A stretch of DNA of 64,000 nucleotides from PHAA01 sp034927445 (GCA_034927445.1 JAYFPZ010000011.1:111054-175053); one strand, 5' to 3'; counted from the stretch's first letter, positions 8,492 to 16,677 are shown. Numbers and translations: made by a program. Notes: generated by a model from the sequence alone, not told the origin.

Positions 8492-9943
8492 TTAGCGGTC
8501 CTCCCACCTGAGCACCGGTTTGCGAGCCGCGGTAACTTCGTCCACTCTTTTAACGGGCGCCCGTTGCGGGGCGTTAAGCAAAAGCTCGGGAGCTTCCCGG
8601 GCTTCCCAGTCTATATCCCGCATGACCCGGACAAAGTCATCCAGGCGCGCCTTGCTCTCCGTTTCGGTGGGCTCGATCATAATGGCTTCCCCGACGATCA
8701 AGGGGAAGTAAACCGTGGGCGGATGGTAGCCGTAATCGATCAGGCGCTTGGCGATGTTCAGGGTAGAAATGCCATGGGGTCGGGCCTGCTGGCGCGAACT
8801 GGCGATAAACTCGTGCTTGCACAGGCGGTCCAGGGGAATATGGTAATTCTCCCGCAGTTGGCAGCGCAGGTAGTTGGCGTTCAAAACCGCGTGCGCGCAG
8901 GCTTCTTTTAATCCTTCCGCACCCAATGACTTGATATAGGCGTAAGCTTTTACAATCACCCCGAAGTTGCCGTAAAAGTTCTTCACCTTGCCGATGGACA
9001 AGGGGAGGTCATAATCAAAGGCATAAACGTCCGCGTTTTTAACTGCTACCGGCCGGGGCAGAAACTCCCGGAGCGGGGCCTTTACCCCCACCGGCCCCGA
9101 GCCAGGCCCGCCCCCGCCATGCGGGGTGCCAAAGGTTTTATGCAGGTTGACGTGGATCACGTCAAAGCCCATATCGCCCGGCCGGGCCACTCCCATAATC
9201 CCGTTCAGGTTGGCCCCGTCATAATAGAGCAGCCCCCCGTCCTCATGCACGATCGCCGCGATTTCCTGAATGTCTTCCTCGAAAAGCCCCAGCGTGTTGG
9301 GGTTGGTAAGCATTAAGCCGGCCACTTCGCGATTCATTTTCGCTCGCAGATCTTCCAGATCCACCAACCCGCGCGCATCCGACTGCACCTCTACAACCTC
9401 ATAACCCACTACGTTGGCGGTAGCCGGGTTGGTGCCATGGGCCGAATCAGGGATCATCATCTTGGTTCTCCCAAAATTCCGGTGATGATTATGGTAGGCT
9501 TTTATAATCATCACCCCGGTCAATTCCCCCTGCGCTCCGGCCGCCGGCTGGAGTGAAAAGGCGTCCATGCCGGTTATCTCGGCCAGCATCTCCTGCATTT
9601 CATAATATATTTGCAGCGCCCCTTGCACCGTGTCTTCCGGCTGATAGGGGTGCAGACCGGCCAAGCCCGGCAACCGGGCCGCCCATTCGTTGATCTTGGG
9701 ATTATATTTCATGGTGCAGGAACCCAGCGGGTAAAAACCGCTATCAACTCCGTAAGCCCGGGTAGACAGTTCGGTAAAATGGCGTACCGCCTCCACTTCG
9801 CTGATTTCCGGCAAAGCGGGCGGCTCCCGGCGCAAAAACTGTGCGGGGATACTTGATTGGATTTCCTGCTCCGGCAGCTGCGCGGCGGGCAGGCGGAAGG
9901 AATTGCTGCCGGGCACATGTTTTTCAAAAATAAGTTTGCTCAT
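8492..9943 (-). CDS. gcvPB: Glycine dehydrogenase (decarboxylating) subunit 2
   Basis: The 483-residue C-terminal half of split P-protein, the PLP-dependent decarboxylase that passes the aminomethyl group of glycine to lipoyl-GcvH. The PLP lysine lies in VNLHKTFGTPHGGGGPG (Lys about 269), with DSAHGTNPATA and NLNGIMG upstream. The split into two subunits is normal for Firmicutes and archaea. It starts at ATG 9943 only 1 nt after the gcvPA stop, with GGAGG just upstream, so the two halves are tightly coupled for heterotetramer assembly. Confidence 0.95.
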   Translation of the reverse strand: MSKLIFEKHVPGSNSFRLPAAQLPEQEIQSSIPAQFLRREPPALPEISEVEAVRHFTELSTRAYGVDSGFYPLGSCTMKYNPKINEWAARLPGLAGLHPYQPEDTVQGALQIYYEMQEMLAEITGMDAFSLQPAAGAQGELTGVMIIKAYHNHHRNFGRTKMMIPDSAHGTNPATANVVGYEVVEVQSDARGLVDLEDLRAKMNREVAGLMLTNPNTLGLFEEDIQEIAAIVHEDGGLLYYDGANLNGIMGVARPGDMGFDVIHVNLHKTFGTPHGGGGPGSGPVGVKAPLREFLPRPVAVKNADVYAFDYDLPLSIGKVKNFYGNFGVIVKAYAYIKSLGAEGLKEACAHAVLNANYLRCQLRENYHIPLDRLCKHEFIASSRQQARPHGISTLNIAKRLIDYGYHPPTVYFPLIVGEAIMIEPTETESKARLDDFVRVMRDIDWEAREAPELLLNAPQRAPVKRVDEVTAARKPVLRWEDR

Positions 9944-9944
9944 C

Positions 9945-11258
9945 TTATTTACCTCCCAAAACTGCTGCCAGCCGGTCTATTTCCTCCTGGTTCCGCTTCT
10001 CCGTAAAAGCCAGCAGGAGCGCGTCCTCCAGTTCGTAGCCGCCGATTATCCCGTTCTCCAGCAGCCGGCGATTGGCGGCTGCTGGGTTCTCGATTGCAAC
10101 CGCAAACTCGCAAAAATAGGGCTGCCGGTACTTCAATTCCAGCCCCGCCAGCTTAAGCTGCCGCTCCGCATAGCGGGCCAGGCCATGGCTGCGGGCGGCT
10201 ATCTCCTTCAGCCCCCGCTCGCCCACAAAAGTCAGATACATGCTGGCCGCCAAGGCGCACAGGGCTTCGTTAGAGCAGATATTGGAGGATGCCTTTTCCC
10301 GCCGGATGTGCTGTTCACGGGCCTGCAGGGTCAGAACATAAGCCCGCCGGCCGTCCAGATCGGCAGTCTGCCCCACGATCCGGCCCGGGATTTTACGCAT
10401 CAGGCTCTTGCCGGCCGCGAAAAAGCCCAGGTAGGGTCCGCCAAAGCTCAAACTACCGCCCAGCGGCTGTCCTTCCCCCACCGCGATATCCGCCCCCCAT
10501 TCCGCCGGGGATTTTAACCAGGCCAGGGAAACAGGCTCCACGGTCATGATAAACAGGCCCTGGTGGTCATGAACCGCCTGGGCCAGGGCTGAGCCGTCTT
10601 CCATGATGCCGTAAAAATTGGGCTGCTGAATAACCGCCGCCGCGGTTTGGCGGTCCACCACCCTGGCCATGGCGTCTATATCGGCGGTTCCGTCCCGGCT
10701 GGGCACCAGCACCACCTGCAGGCGGTTGGAGAGGGCGTAGGCCTTTAATATCTCCAGGTACTCGGGATGAACCGTATCGGATATAACCACTTTGTTTTTT
10801 CCTTTACCGCTCACGCAGGCCAGGTTGCAGGCCTCGGCCAGGGCGCTGCCCCCGTCGTACATGGAGGCGTTGGCGACCTCCATTCCAGTCAGCATGCAAA
10901 TCATGGTCTGGTACTCGAAGATGGACTGCAATATCCCCTGGCTGATTTCTGCCTGATAGGGAGTATAGGCGGTGTAGAACTCGGAACGCAGGAGCAGTTG
11001 CTCCAGAGCTGCCGGTATGTAGCGGTCATAAGCGCCTGCGCCCAGGAAACAGGGGTAATCCTCCGTGCTCAGATTGCGGGCCGCCAGTTTTCTTAGCTGG
11101 TTGCGCAGTTCCATTTCCCCCATGCCGGAGGGCAGATTCAAACCCTTTTTTATTTTTAATTCATCTTTAATGTCGCTGAATAATTCTTCACAACTGTGCA
11201 GTCCCATGGTTTTTAGCATTTCGTCCACTATTGCCGGTGGATTGGGCGTATATTTCAT
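9945..11258 (-). CDS. gcvPA: Glycine dehydrogenase (decarboxylating) subunit 1
   Basis: The 437-residue N-terminal half of split P-protein. Motifs include CFLGAGAYDRYIPAA, the YTPYQAEISQGILQSIFEYQ region and GMEVANASMYDGGSALAEA, all typical of GcvPA, and the family length of about 440-450 is met. It acts with GcvPB as an (alpha-beta)2 enzyme. It lies 15 nt after gcvH and abuts gcvPB. The order T-H-PA-PB followed by lpd and lplA gives a complete lipoate-dependent glycine cleavage system in one transcription unit. Confidence 0.95.
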   Translation of the reverse strand: MKYTPNPPAIVDEMLKTMGLHSCEELFSDIKDELKIKKGLNLPSGMGEMELRNQLRKLAARNLSTEDYPCFLGAGAYDRYIPAALEQLLLRSEFYTAYTPYQAEISQGILQSIFEYQTMICMLTGMEVANASMYDGGSALAEACNLACVSGKGKNKVVISDTVHPEYLEILKAYALSNRLQVVLVPSRDGTADIDAMARVVDRQTAAAVIQQPNFYGIMEDGSALAQAVHDHQGLFIMTVEPVSLAWLKSPAEWGADIAVGEGQPLGGSLSFGGPYLGFFAAGKSLMRKIPGRIVGQTADLDGRRAYVLTLQAREQHIRREKASSNICSNEALCALAASMYLTFVGERGLKEIAARSHGLARYAERQLKLAGLELKYRQPYFCEFAVAIENPAAANRRLLENGIIGGYELEDALLLAFTEKRNQEEIDRLAAVLGGK

Positions 11259-11273
11259 TGCTTTCTCCCCTTG

Positions 11274-11663
11274 CTAATCAAGCGTTGCGCAGAATTCCGC
11301 GTAGGCTTTGGCGTCCATGAGTTTTTCCAGTTCGCTGCCGCCGGTCAGTTCAATAAGTGCAATCCAGCTGGCATAACAATCCTGGTTTAAAAGCTCGGGT
11401 GCTGTCTCCAGTTCCTCATTTACTTCGAGGATGGTGCCACTGGCCGGGCTGAACAGCGAAGCTACCGCTTTTACCGATTCAATCACGCCGATGGCTTCAC
11501 CCTCCGCCACGCCGGCCTCGATCTCGGGCAGTTCCACATACACGATGTCTCCCAGTTGGTGCTGGGCATAATCGCTGATCCCAACCCGGCCTATCTTCCC
11601 TTCCACGCTGATCCATTCATGCTCGTCCGTATAAAGCAAGCCTTCCTTTATATTCACCGTCAT
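11274..11663 (-). CDS. gcvH: Glycine cleavage H protein
   Basis: A 129-residue lipoyl carrier that shuttles the aminomethyl group between P-, T- and L-proteins. The lipoylated lysine is Lys65 in GVIESVKAVASL; the N-terminal LLYTDEHEW and the GISDYAQHQLGDIVYVELPE block are diagnostic. The start is ATG 11663. It lies 84 nt after gcvT and 15 nt before gcvPA in the same operon and is probably the substrate of the LplA encoded further down. Confidence 0.96.
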   Translation of the reverse strand: MTVNIKEGLLYTDEHEWISVEGKIGRVGISDYAQHQLGDIVYVELPEIEAGVAEGEAIGVIESVKAVASLFSPASGTILEVNEELETAPELLNQDCYASWIALIELTGGSELEKLMDAKAYAEFCATLD

Positions 11664-11747
11664 CCCTCCGTTAGAATTTTTGAATCAATTAAAAAATGCT
11701 TGGCGTTTCCATTTTTCCTGATGGGATTTCATACCTTCGCCTTTCTA

Positions 11748-12851
11748 CTATTGTTTAGATTTGGTTTTTTTCTTGTAGAATATGTCCTCTCCGACCACCG
11801 CTTTGACCGGTTGGCCGCGGATAATAATATCGATTTCCGTCCCCGGCCGGCTGTGTTCAATATTTATCAAGGCCAATCCAATCGGCTTCTTGAAAGTGGG
11901 TGCGTGCAGCCCGGTGGTTACATGGCCGATGCCAACTCCGTCTTTTTGGACCTCATAATGAACGCGCGGAATTCCTTTACCCAGCATGCTGAATTCAACC
12001 TGCTTCCTTTTCAACCCCGCTTCTTTTTGTTTTATCAAAGCGGCCCGGCCAATAAAATCGTCTCCATTTAACTTTACAAAAAATCCCAATCCCGCTTCCA
12101 GCGGAGTAATGTCCCGGGCTAGCTCCTGCCCGTAAAGGGGGAGCTTGGCTTCAAAGCGCAGGCTGTCCCGGGCTCCCAGCCCTACCGGGCTCACCTCTTC
12201 CCCGCCGGCCTCTAAGATGGCTTCCCATATCAATGGGGCCTGGGCCGGCTCTGCATATATTTCAAAGCCGTCCTCCCCGGTATAGCCGGTGCGGGAAACA
12301 ATACTTTTCGCGCCCGCAACTTTTACCGCCGGATTGAACCGGAAGAACTTAATGCTCTCCAGATCGGTGTCGCATATTTTCTGCAGGATTTCCTGGGCTT
12401 TGGGGCCCTGCAGGGCCAGTTGGGCATACTGCTCGGACACATTTTCAGCAGTCACCCCTTGGATAAGTTGTTCCTGCATCCAGGCAAAATCCTTTTCCAC
12501 ATTGGCGGCATTGATTACCAGCAGATATTTTTGCGTATGGAAGCGGTATACCAGCAGGTCATCCACCACCCCCCCGTCGGGGTAGCACATCAATGCGTAG
12601 AGGGCCTGAAAATCCTGCATGCCTTTTACATCATTGCAAACCAGATGCTGGACATAGTCCTCGGCCTTTTCCCCGGTCACAAGGACCTCGCCCATATGCG
12701 ACACATCAAAAAGTCCGGCCTTTTCACGCACCATGTTATGCTCTCTGATTATCCCCCGGCCCTCATATTGAACCGGCAGTTCCCAGCCGCCAAAGTCTAT
12801 CATTTTTCCCTTATTTTTCAGATGCATTTGATACAACGGGGTTTGTTTCAT
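11748..12851 (-). CDS. gcvT: Glycine cleavage T protein (aminomethyltransferase)
   Basis: A 367-residue tetrahydrofolate-dependent T-protein that releases ammonia and forms 5,10-methylene-THF. MIDFGGWELPVQY, the catalytic-Asp region DVSHMGEVLVTG, RTGYTGEDGFEIY and LGARDSLRFEAKLPLYG are all present. The start ATG 12851 is preceded by AAAGGAGG; an in-frame ATG 27 nt further up would place the ribosome-binding site inside the coding region. It follows purC after 42 nt. Methylene-THF made here can be oxidised to formyl-THF for the purine pathway, which fits the purC linkage. Confidence 0.94.
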   Translation of the reverse strand: MKQTPLYQMHLKNKGKMIDFGGWELPVQYEGRGIIREHNMVREKAGLFDVSHMGEVLVTGEKAEDYVQHLVCNDVKGMQDFQALYALMCYPDGGVVDDLLVYRFHTQKYLLVINAANVEKDFAWMQEQLIQGVTAENVSEQYAQLALQGPKAQEILQKICDTDLESIKFFRFNPAVKVAGAKSIVSRTGYTGEDGFEIYAEPAQAPLIWEAILEAGGEEVSPVGLGARDSLRFEAKLPLYGQELARDITPLEAGLGFFVKLNGDDFIGRAALIKQKEAGLKRKQVEFSMLGKGIPRVHYEVQKDGVGIGHVTTGLHAPTFKKPIGLALINIEHSRPGTEIDIIIRGQPVKAVVGEDIFYKKKTKSKQ

Positions 12852-12893
12852 GTCATGCCGTACCTCCTTTTTCACCATAATTAAATGCTTTTA

Positions 12894-13577
12894 TTATCCC
12901 AGCACCAACTGCTCTAATTCCAGCGGATGAATAGGTTGGCCGTCTTTGAAGGCACGCATGTTTCCTCCTGAAATCTCATCCACCAGGACTATCTGCTGCT
13001 CATCACCCACCCGGCCGAATTCAAATTTTATGTCGTAAAGTTCAATATTCTTCTTAGCCAGCTCCGCCTTTACCACCGCCGCTATCTTCCGAGCAAGGTC
13101 CTTCAGCACCCGGTATTCGGCTTTGCTTAAGATTCCCAGCATTTCCAGAGCGTCCTGGGTTATGGGAGGATCTTCCCGGGCGTCGTCTTTCAAAGTTGTT
13201 TCCACCAGGGCCTCCAAAGGCTGCCCTTCTTCCACATAATCCCCATAACGGCGATAAAAGCTGCCTACCGCGCGATAACGGCAAATCACTTCCAGCCCTT
13301 TGCCGAACAATTTGGCCGGCTTAACGGTCATGGTTGCCTTTTCGATATCGGCATCGATATAGTGGGTCGGAATCCCCTCTTTTTGCAGAGCCTCAAAAAA
13401 GAACTTGGTCAGGCGCAGCCCGGCCCGGCCAGACCCTTCGATGGTCAATCCCACCGTATTCTTGCCCGGGTCGAACACCCCGTCCTCGCCGGTGGCGTCG
13501 TCCTTAAACCGCAGCAAGTAGTTACCGTCATCCAGGGCATAAACGTCCTTGGTCTTCCCGGTGTAAATCAGCTTCAT
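12894..13577 (-). CDS. purC: SAICAR synthase
   Basis: A 228-residue phosphoribosylaminoimidazole-succinocarboxamide synthase (ATP + CAIR + aspartate to SAICAR). The N-terminal YTGKTKDVYALDD, VEVICRYRAVGSFYRR-like block, LKDDAREDPPIT and the C-terminal DEISGGNMRAF are family hallmarks. ATG 13577 is the start: GAGAGGAGT lies 10 nt upstream, and the promoter at 13617-13645 excludes the longer open frame. It is the first gene of the purC-gcv-lpd-lplA operon and is separated from other pur genes, an unusual but sensible link of C1 supply and purine synthesis. Confidence 0.95.
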   Translation of the reverse strand: MKLIYTGKTKDVYALDDGNYLLRFKDDATGEDGVFDPGKNTVGLTIEGSGRAGLRLTKFFFEALQKEGIPTHYIDADIEKATMTVKPAKLFGKGLEVICRYRAVGSFYRRYGDYVEEGQPLEALVETTLKDDAREDPPITQDALEMLGILSKAEYRVLKDLARKIAAVVKAELAKKNIELYDIKFEFGRVGDEQQIVLVDEISGGNMRAFKDGQPIHPLELEQLVLG

Positions 13578-13616
13578 CAGATCAATAACTCCTCTCGACA
13601 AATTTCCCAAGCATTC

Positions 13617-13645
13617 TGTATACATTATTCCGGTATACAATTCAA
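13617..13645 (-). promoter_or_regulatory. purC-gcv operon promoter with overlapping palindrome
   Basis: On the minus strand, -35 TTGAAT (13640-13645) and -10 TATACA (13617-13622) are separated by 17 nt. The inverted repeat TGTATAC-N9-GTATACA (13617-13639) covers the -10 and the spacer, the expected position for a repressor operator. Initiation near 13610 gives a leader of about 33 nt, so there is no room for a glycine riboswitch. Confidence 0.65.
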
Positions 13646-13697
13646 TATATAACCGCCGATATCCTCCATCTTTCCCCAATTAACATGAAATTTTTCA

Positions 13698-13718
13698 CAC
13701 AGCTCGAATAAAGCTGTG
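13698..13718. repeat. Hairpin CACAGCT/AGCTGTG upstream of the purC promoter
   Basis: A perfect 7-bp inverted repeat with a 7-nt loop lies between the divergent phd-like gene and purC. It is followed on the plus strand by AAAAAAA and on the minus strand by AAAAA, so it is not a terminator in either direction. It may be an operator; no function is assigned. Confidence 0.3.
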
Positions 13719-13820
13719 ATCGAAAAAAAGGAAAGACGCTGCCGCGATTCGCTAATTCCCAATTTAATATTTTATCCATATGCTATATAAATAATAGCTA
13801 TAAGAAAGATGTGCTTTAAA

Positions 13821-14003
13821 ATGCTGGTGAACTCAGCCGAAATTCAAAATAACTTCGGGAAATATCTTAATTTGGCATCTACTCAGGAAATTATCATTAC
13901 CCGCAATGGGATTCCGATTGCCCGGCTGGTTGGGGTGAATAACACTATATCGTTTCTCTCCGATCGTTTAGTCGGTCTTGTCCCGTCCAATGTGGATGAA
14001 TAA
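13821..14003 (+). CDS. Orphan Phd/YefM-type antitoxin
   Basis: A 60-residue protein beginning MLVNSAEIQNNFGKYLNLA, the dimerisation and DNA-binding fold of Phd/YefM antitoxins, then EIIITRNGIPIARLV and a C-terminal FLSDRLVGLVPSNVDE tail that resembles the toxin-neutralising end of VapB/Phd proteins paired with PIN toxins. ATG 13809 is four codons upstream and in frame. No toxin gene follows: the next 75 nt hold only a tRNA terminator, so the toxin seems lost or encoded elsewhere. It is transcribed against its neighbours. Confidence 0.75.
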   Translation: MLVNSAEIQNNFGKYLNLASTQEIIITRNGIPIARLVGVNNTISFLSDRLVGLVPSNVDE

Positions 14004-14078
14004 TAAAAGTATCATTCGGCGTTCAAATTACAAACGGTAGCAAATTTGGCAGTAAGGACTATAAATGAACTTTTAAAA

Positions 14079-14117
14079 GATAGAAAACCGGCTCATCCCA
14101 TTGCTTGGAGAGCCGGT
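14079..14117 (-). terminator. Terminator after tRNA-Ser(CGA)
   Basis: The stem ACCGGCT/AGCCGGT (14087-14117) is followed on the minus strand by TTTTCTATC, directly downstream of the tRNA CCA end. Confidence 0.75.
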
Positions 14118-14129
14118 ATTTTAGCGTTT

Positions 14130-14223
14130 TGGCGGAGAGACAGGGATTCGAACCCTGGAGGCGGGGTTTAGCCGCCTACTCGATTTCGAGTCGAGCGCCT
14201 TCGACCAGCTCGGCCATCTCTCC
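14130..14223 (-). tRNA. tRNA-Ser (CGA)
   Basis: A 94-nt class II tRNA with a long variable arm, anticodon CGA in the loop of CTCGA-CTCGAAA-TCGAG, acceptor GGAGAGA/TCTCTCC, discriminator G and encoded CCA. Its first ~56 nt lie inside the tadA reading frame on the same strand, so the tRNA is probably cut from a tadA-tRNA transcript. Confidence 0.96.
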
Positions 14224-14665
14224 TTATTTCTTCAAAAAACCTCTTTAACAGTTCGGTGCATTCTTCTTCCAATATATCGCCCACAACCTGGACCTGATGA
14301 TTCAAACCGGGATATCTTACCAGATCAATAACCGATCCTGCCGCTCCCGCTTTTTCATCGCGGCTGCCATAGACCAGCTTCTTGATGCGGGTGTTTATCA
14401 TGGCTCCAGCACACATGGGACAGGGCTCCAGGGTGCAGTAAAGGGTTACTCCTTCCAGCCTCCATCGGCCAAGGTGTTGGGCCGCCTTTTGCAATACCAG
14501 GATTTCGGCATGAGCGGTTGCATCCTGCCGTAATTCCTTCTCATTACGGGCAGCGGCAATGATCTCATTTTCATAAACAGCTACCGCCCCTATGGGTATC
14601 TCGCCCCCAGCGAGGGCTTCTTCAGCCAACTCAAGGGCTCTGCGCATATATATTTCTTCCCTCAT
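14168..14665 (-). CDS. tadA: tRNA adenosine(34) deaminase
   Basis: A zinc deaminase that converts A34 to inosine in tRNA-Arg(ACG), which is encoded 0.4 kb upstream. HAE (in DATAHAEILVL) and PCPMCAGAM supply the catalytic Glu and zinc ligands. ATG 14665 (MREEIYMRRALELAEEA) matches the family N-terminus; the open frame further up runs through tRNA-Arg(CCT) and is not coding. No stop occurs before tRNA-Ser: the last ~19 codons (after KRFFEEIR) are read from the tRNA-Ser gene and end at 14168. The native C-terminus is therefore replaced by an Arg-rich tail. Confidence 0.92.
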   Translation of the reverse strand: MREEIYMRRALELAEEALAGGEIPIGAVAVYENEIIAAARNEKELRQDATAHAEILVLQKAAQHLGRWRLEGVTLYCTLEPCPMCAGAMINTRIKKLVYGSRDEKAGAAGSVIDLVRYPGLNHQVQVVGDILEEECTELLKRFFEEIRRDGRAGRRRSTRNRVGG

Positions 14666-14687
14666 AATACCGGGATTCACCGCCAAA

Positions 14688-14764
14688 TGGTGCGCCCGAA
14701 GGGACTCGAACCCCTGGCACACGGTTTAGGAAACCGTTGCTCTATCCACCTGAGCTACGGGCGC
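14688..14764 (-). tRNA. tRNA-Arg (CCT)
   Basis: A 77-nt cloverleaf with acceptor GCGCCCG/CGGGCGC, anticodon CCT (loop TTCCTAA), T-loop TTCGAGT and encoded CCA. It lies immediately upstream of tadA on the same strand. Its 5' two-thirds reappear in the chimeric pseudogene at 4945-5021. Confidence 0.96.
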
Positions 14765-14963
14765 ATATTATTCAATGAGCGCTGCGCGAATTGTGCGCCA
14801 AAACGCGGGTGCTATAGAGCCTTCCCTTCGCGTTTTGTGTGCATCGCGCCGCGAGCGTTTTTATCAAACGCCTCCTCAGTCGGGGACCCTCCTACCGGTT
14901 TGTCCCCACCTATAGAGAAGGTGTCTTAAGAGGGGTTTGGATCTCTAATAATAATACTAAAAG

Positions 14964-14983
14964 GGGAAAACCTAGGTTTTCCC
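14964..14983 (-). terminator. 20-nt perfect palindrome, possible terminator of tRNA-Arg(ACG)
   Basis: GGGAAAACCTAGGTTTTCCC is fully self-complementary. On the minus strand it is followed by CTTTTAGT, 3' of tRNA-Arg(ACG). It may be a weak terminator or a protein site. The rest of 14765-15009 shows no gene. Confidence 0.4.
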
Positions 14984-15009
14984 TTCAAACAAAATAATTT
15001 CAATTAAAA

Positions 15010-15086
15010 TGGCGCGCCCTGAGGGATTCGAACCCCCGACCTCCAGGTTCGTAGCCTGTCACTCTATCCAGCTGAGCTAAGGGCGC
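15010..15086 (-). tRNA. tRNA-Arg (ACG)
   Basis: A 77-nt cloverleaf with acceptor GCGCCCT/AGGGCGC, anticodon ACG (loop CTACGAA) and encoded CCA. It is the expected TadA substrate (A34 to inosine). Confidence 0.96.
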
Positions 15087-15116
15087 GGATCATGGTTCAG
15101 GTTTTACATAAAAATA

Positions 15117-15210
15117 TGGCGGAGAGAGAGGGATTCGAACCCTCGATACAGGTATTAGCCGTATACTCGCTTAGCAGGCGAGCGCCTTCAGCCTACTCGG
15201 CCATCTCTCC
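15117..15210 (-). tRNA. tRNA-Ser (GCT)
   Basis: A 94-nt class II tRNA with acceptor GGAGAGA/TCTCTCC, anticodon GCT (loop CTGCTAA), a long variable arm and encoded CCA. It lies 9 nt downstream of tRNA-Ser(TGA). Confidence 0.96.
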
Positions 15211-15219
15211 ACAATTATT

Positions 15220-15309
15220 TGGCGGAGGAGGTGGGATTCGAACCCACGGAACCCGCAAAGGTTCAACGGTTTTCAAGACCGCCTCCTTCAACCGCTCGGA
15301 CACCCCTCC
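15220..15309 (-). tRNA. tRNA-Ser (TGA)
   Basis: A 90-nt class II tRNA with acceptor GGAGGGG pairing with CCTCCTCC, anticodon TGA (loop CTTGAAA), discriminator G and encoded CCA. It is the first tRNA behind serS (93 nt downstream), so the synthetase and its substrate tRNAs may share a transcript. Confidence 0.95.
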
Positions 15310-15402
15310 ACTCAGAGGACACACTGTTTTTGCCAGCGCAAGAGCAAGTATAGCACACGTACCTGGTTTTTGTCAATCATATCGGGGGTTTACCTGGGCT
15401 TT

Positions 15403-16677
15403 TCACCTTTCTATTTTGAGCAAACCTCCCATATATGGTCTTAAAGCTGTAGGAATCACTACGGAACCGTCTTCTTGCTGATAGTTTTCCAAAATGGCGG
15501 CTACCGTTCGCCCTACCGCAACCCCGGATCCATTCAAGGTGTGCACATACCTTATTCTTTCTTTGGAAGCAGGCCGGTAGCGGATATTGGCCCTGCGGGC
15601 CTGGAAATCTTCGCAATTGGAGCAAGAGGAAATTTCCTTGTAGTCATTGTAGCTGGGCATCCATACTTCCAGATCATAGGTTTTAGCCGAAGAAAACCCC
15701 ATATCTCCAGTACTGAGCAGCACTACCCGATATGGCAGCTCCAACAGTTGCAAAACTTCCTCGGCATCATGGGTCAGTTTTTCCAGTTCCTCATAAGAGC
15801 TGTCTGCCGCCGTTATTTTTACCAATTCAACTTTATTAAACTGATGCTGGCGAATTATCCCCCGGGTGTCCCGGCCGTGGGACCCTGCTTCTGCCCGGAA
15901 ACACGCGGTATAGGCGGTCATATAGCGGGGCAGATCCTTTTCCTCCAGGATCTCTTCCCGACAGAGATTGGTCAGCGGCACTTCGGCGGTAGGCACCATG
16001 TACATATCGCGCCCCTCGATTTTGAACATGTCTTCGGCAAATTTGGGCAGTTGCCCGGTTCCCAGCATACAGTCGGCGGTAACCATAAAAGGCGGAAAAA
16101 TCTCTTGGTAGCCGTGCTGACCGGTATGAATATTCAGAAAGAAGTTAATGACCGCTCTTTCCAACCGGGCTCCCCAGCCTTTGTAAACGGTAAAGCGTGC
16201 CCCGGACAACTTGGCGGCTCGTTCAAAATCGAGAATGTCAAGATTGGGGCCGATATCCCAATGCGCCAGGGGAGCAAAGTCAAATTGGCGCGGTTCTCCC
16301 CAGCGCCTCATTTCCACATTGGCGTTCTCGTCTTCTCCCACCGGCACCGAGGAATGCGGAATATTGGGAATGTTCAGCAATATTTTTTCGATATCAGTTT
16401 CAACCTGACCTATTTTTTCATCCAGTTCTTTGATTTCGTCTCCCACCCGCCGAACTTTTTCCATTAATTCTTCGGCATTCAAGCCCTGTTTTTTTAACTT
16501 GCCTACTTCCTGTGAGGCTTGATTACGGAATTTTTTTATTTCTTCCACCCGTGCCAGCAGACTGCGCCTGTTCTCATCCAATTTGAGAAAATTCTGCAGG
16601 GCTCCCGGCATATTGCGGTTCTGCAGGGCGGCTTCAACCATTTCCGGATTGGCCCTGATCATTTTGGCATCTAACAT
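15403..16677 (-). CDS. serS: Seryl-tRNA synthetase
   Basis: A 424-residue class II synthetase that charges tRNA-Ser and also tRNA-Sec (encoded at 52345-52443). The N-terminal ~110 residues form the tRNA-binding coiled coil (NRRSLLARVEEIKKFRNQAS). Motif 2 (CFRAEAGSHGRDTRGIIRQHQF) and motif 3 (ISSCSNCEDFQARR) follow, with GSGVAVGRTVAAILEN near the end. The start is ATG 16677 with AGGAGGG upstream; a small hairpin TGCTCT-N5-AGAGCA (16692-16708) sits directly before that ribosome-binding site. No T-box is seen in the 202-nt gap to serA, so serS may depend on the T-box upstream of the aminotransferase. Confidence 0.96.
   Translation of the reverse strand: MLDAKMIRANPEMVEAALQNRNMPGALQNFLKLDENRRSLLARVEEIKKFRNQASQEVGKLKKQGLNAEELMEKVRRVGDEIKELDEKIGQVETDIEKILLNIPNIPHSSVPVGEDENANVEMRRWGEPRQFDFAPLAHWDIGPNLDILDFERAAKLSGARFTVYKGWGARLERAVINFFLNIHTGQHGYQEIFPPFMVTADCMLGTGQLPKFAEDMFKIEGRDMYMVPTAEVPLTNLCREEILEEKDLPRYMTAYTACFRAEAGSHGRDTRGIIRQHQFNKVELVKITAADSSYEELEKLTHDAEEVLQLLELPYRVVLLSTGDMGFSSAKTYDLEVWMPSYNDYKEISSCSNCEDFQARRANIRYRPASKERIRYVHTLNGSGVAVGRTVAAILENYQQEDGSVVIPTALRPYMGGLLKIER

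Noticed and set aside
7107..9316. Long plus-strand frames opposite lpd and gcvPB
   Set aside because: They mirror GC-rich codons of strongly conserved minus-strand genes and show no recognisable domains or ribosome-binding sites.
13578..13808. Glycine or purine riboswitch before purC-gcv
   Set aside because: The promoter lies only about 40 nt from the purC start, leaving no room, and no aptamer core motifs are present.
14687..15481. Plus-strand frames across 14687-14929 and 15092-15481
   Set aside because: They are translations of the antisense strands of tRNA-Arg and tRNA-Ser genes (e.g. AEREGFEPSI), without ribosome-binding sites.
15475..16467. 330-codon plus-strand frame inside serS
   Set aside because: Antisense to the conserved catalytic domain of serS; no recognisable motif.
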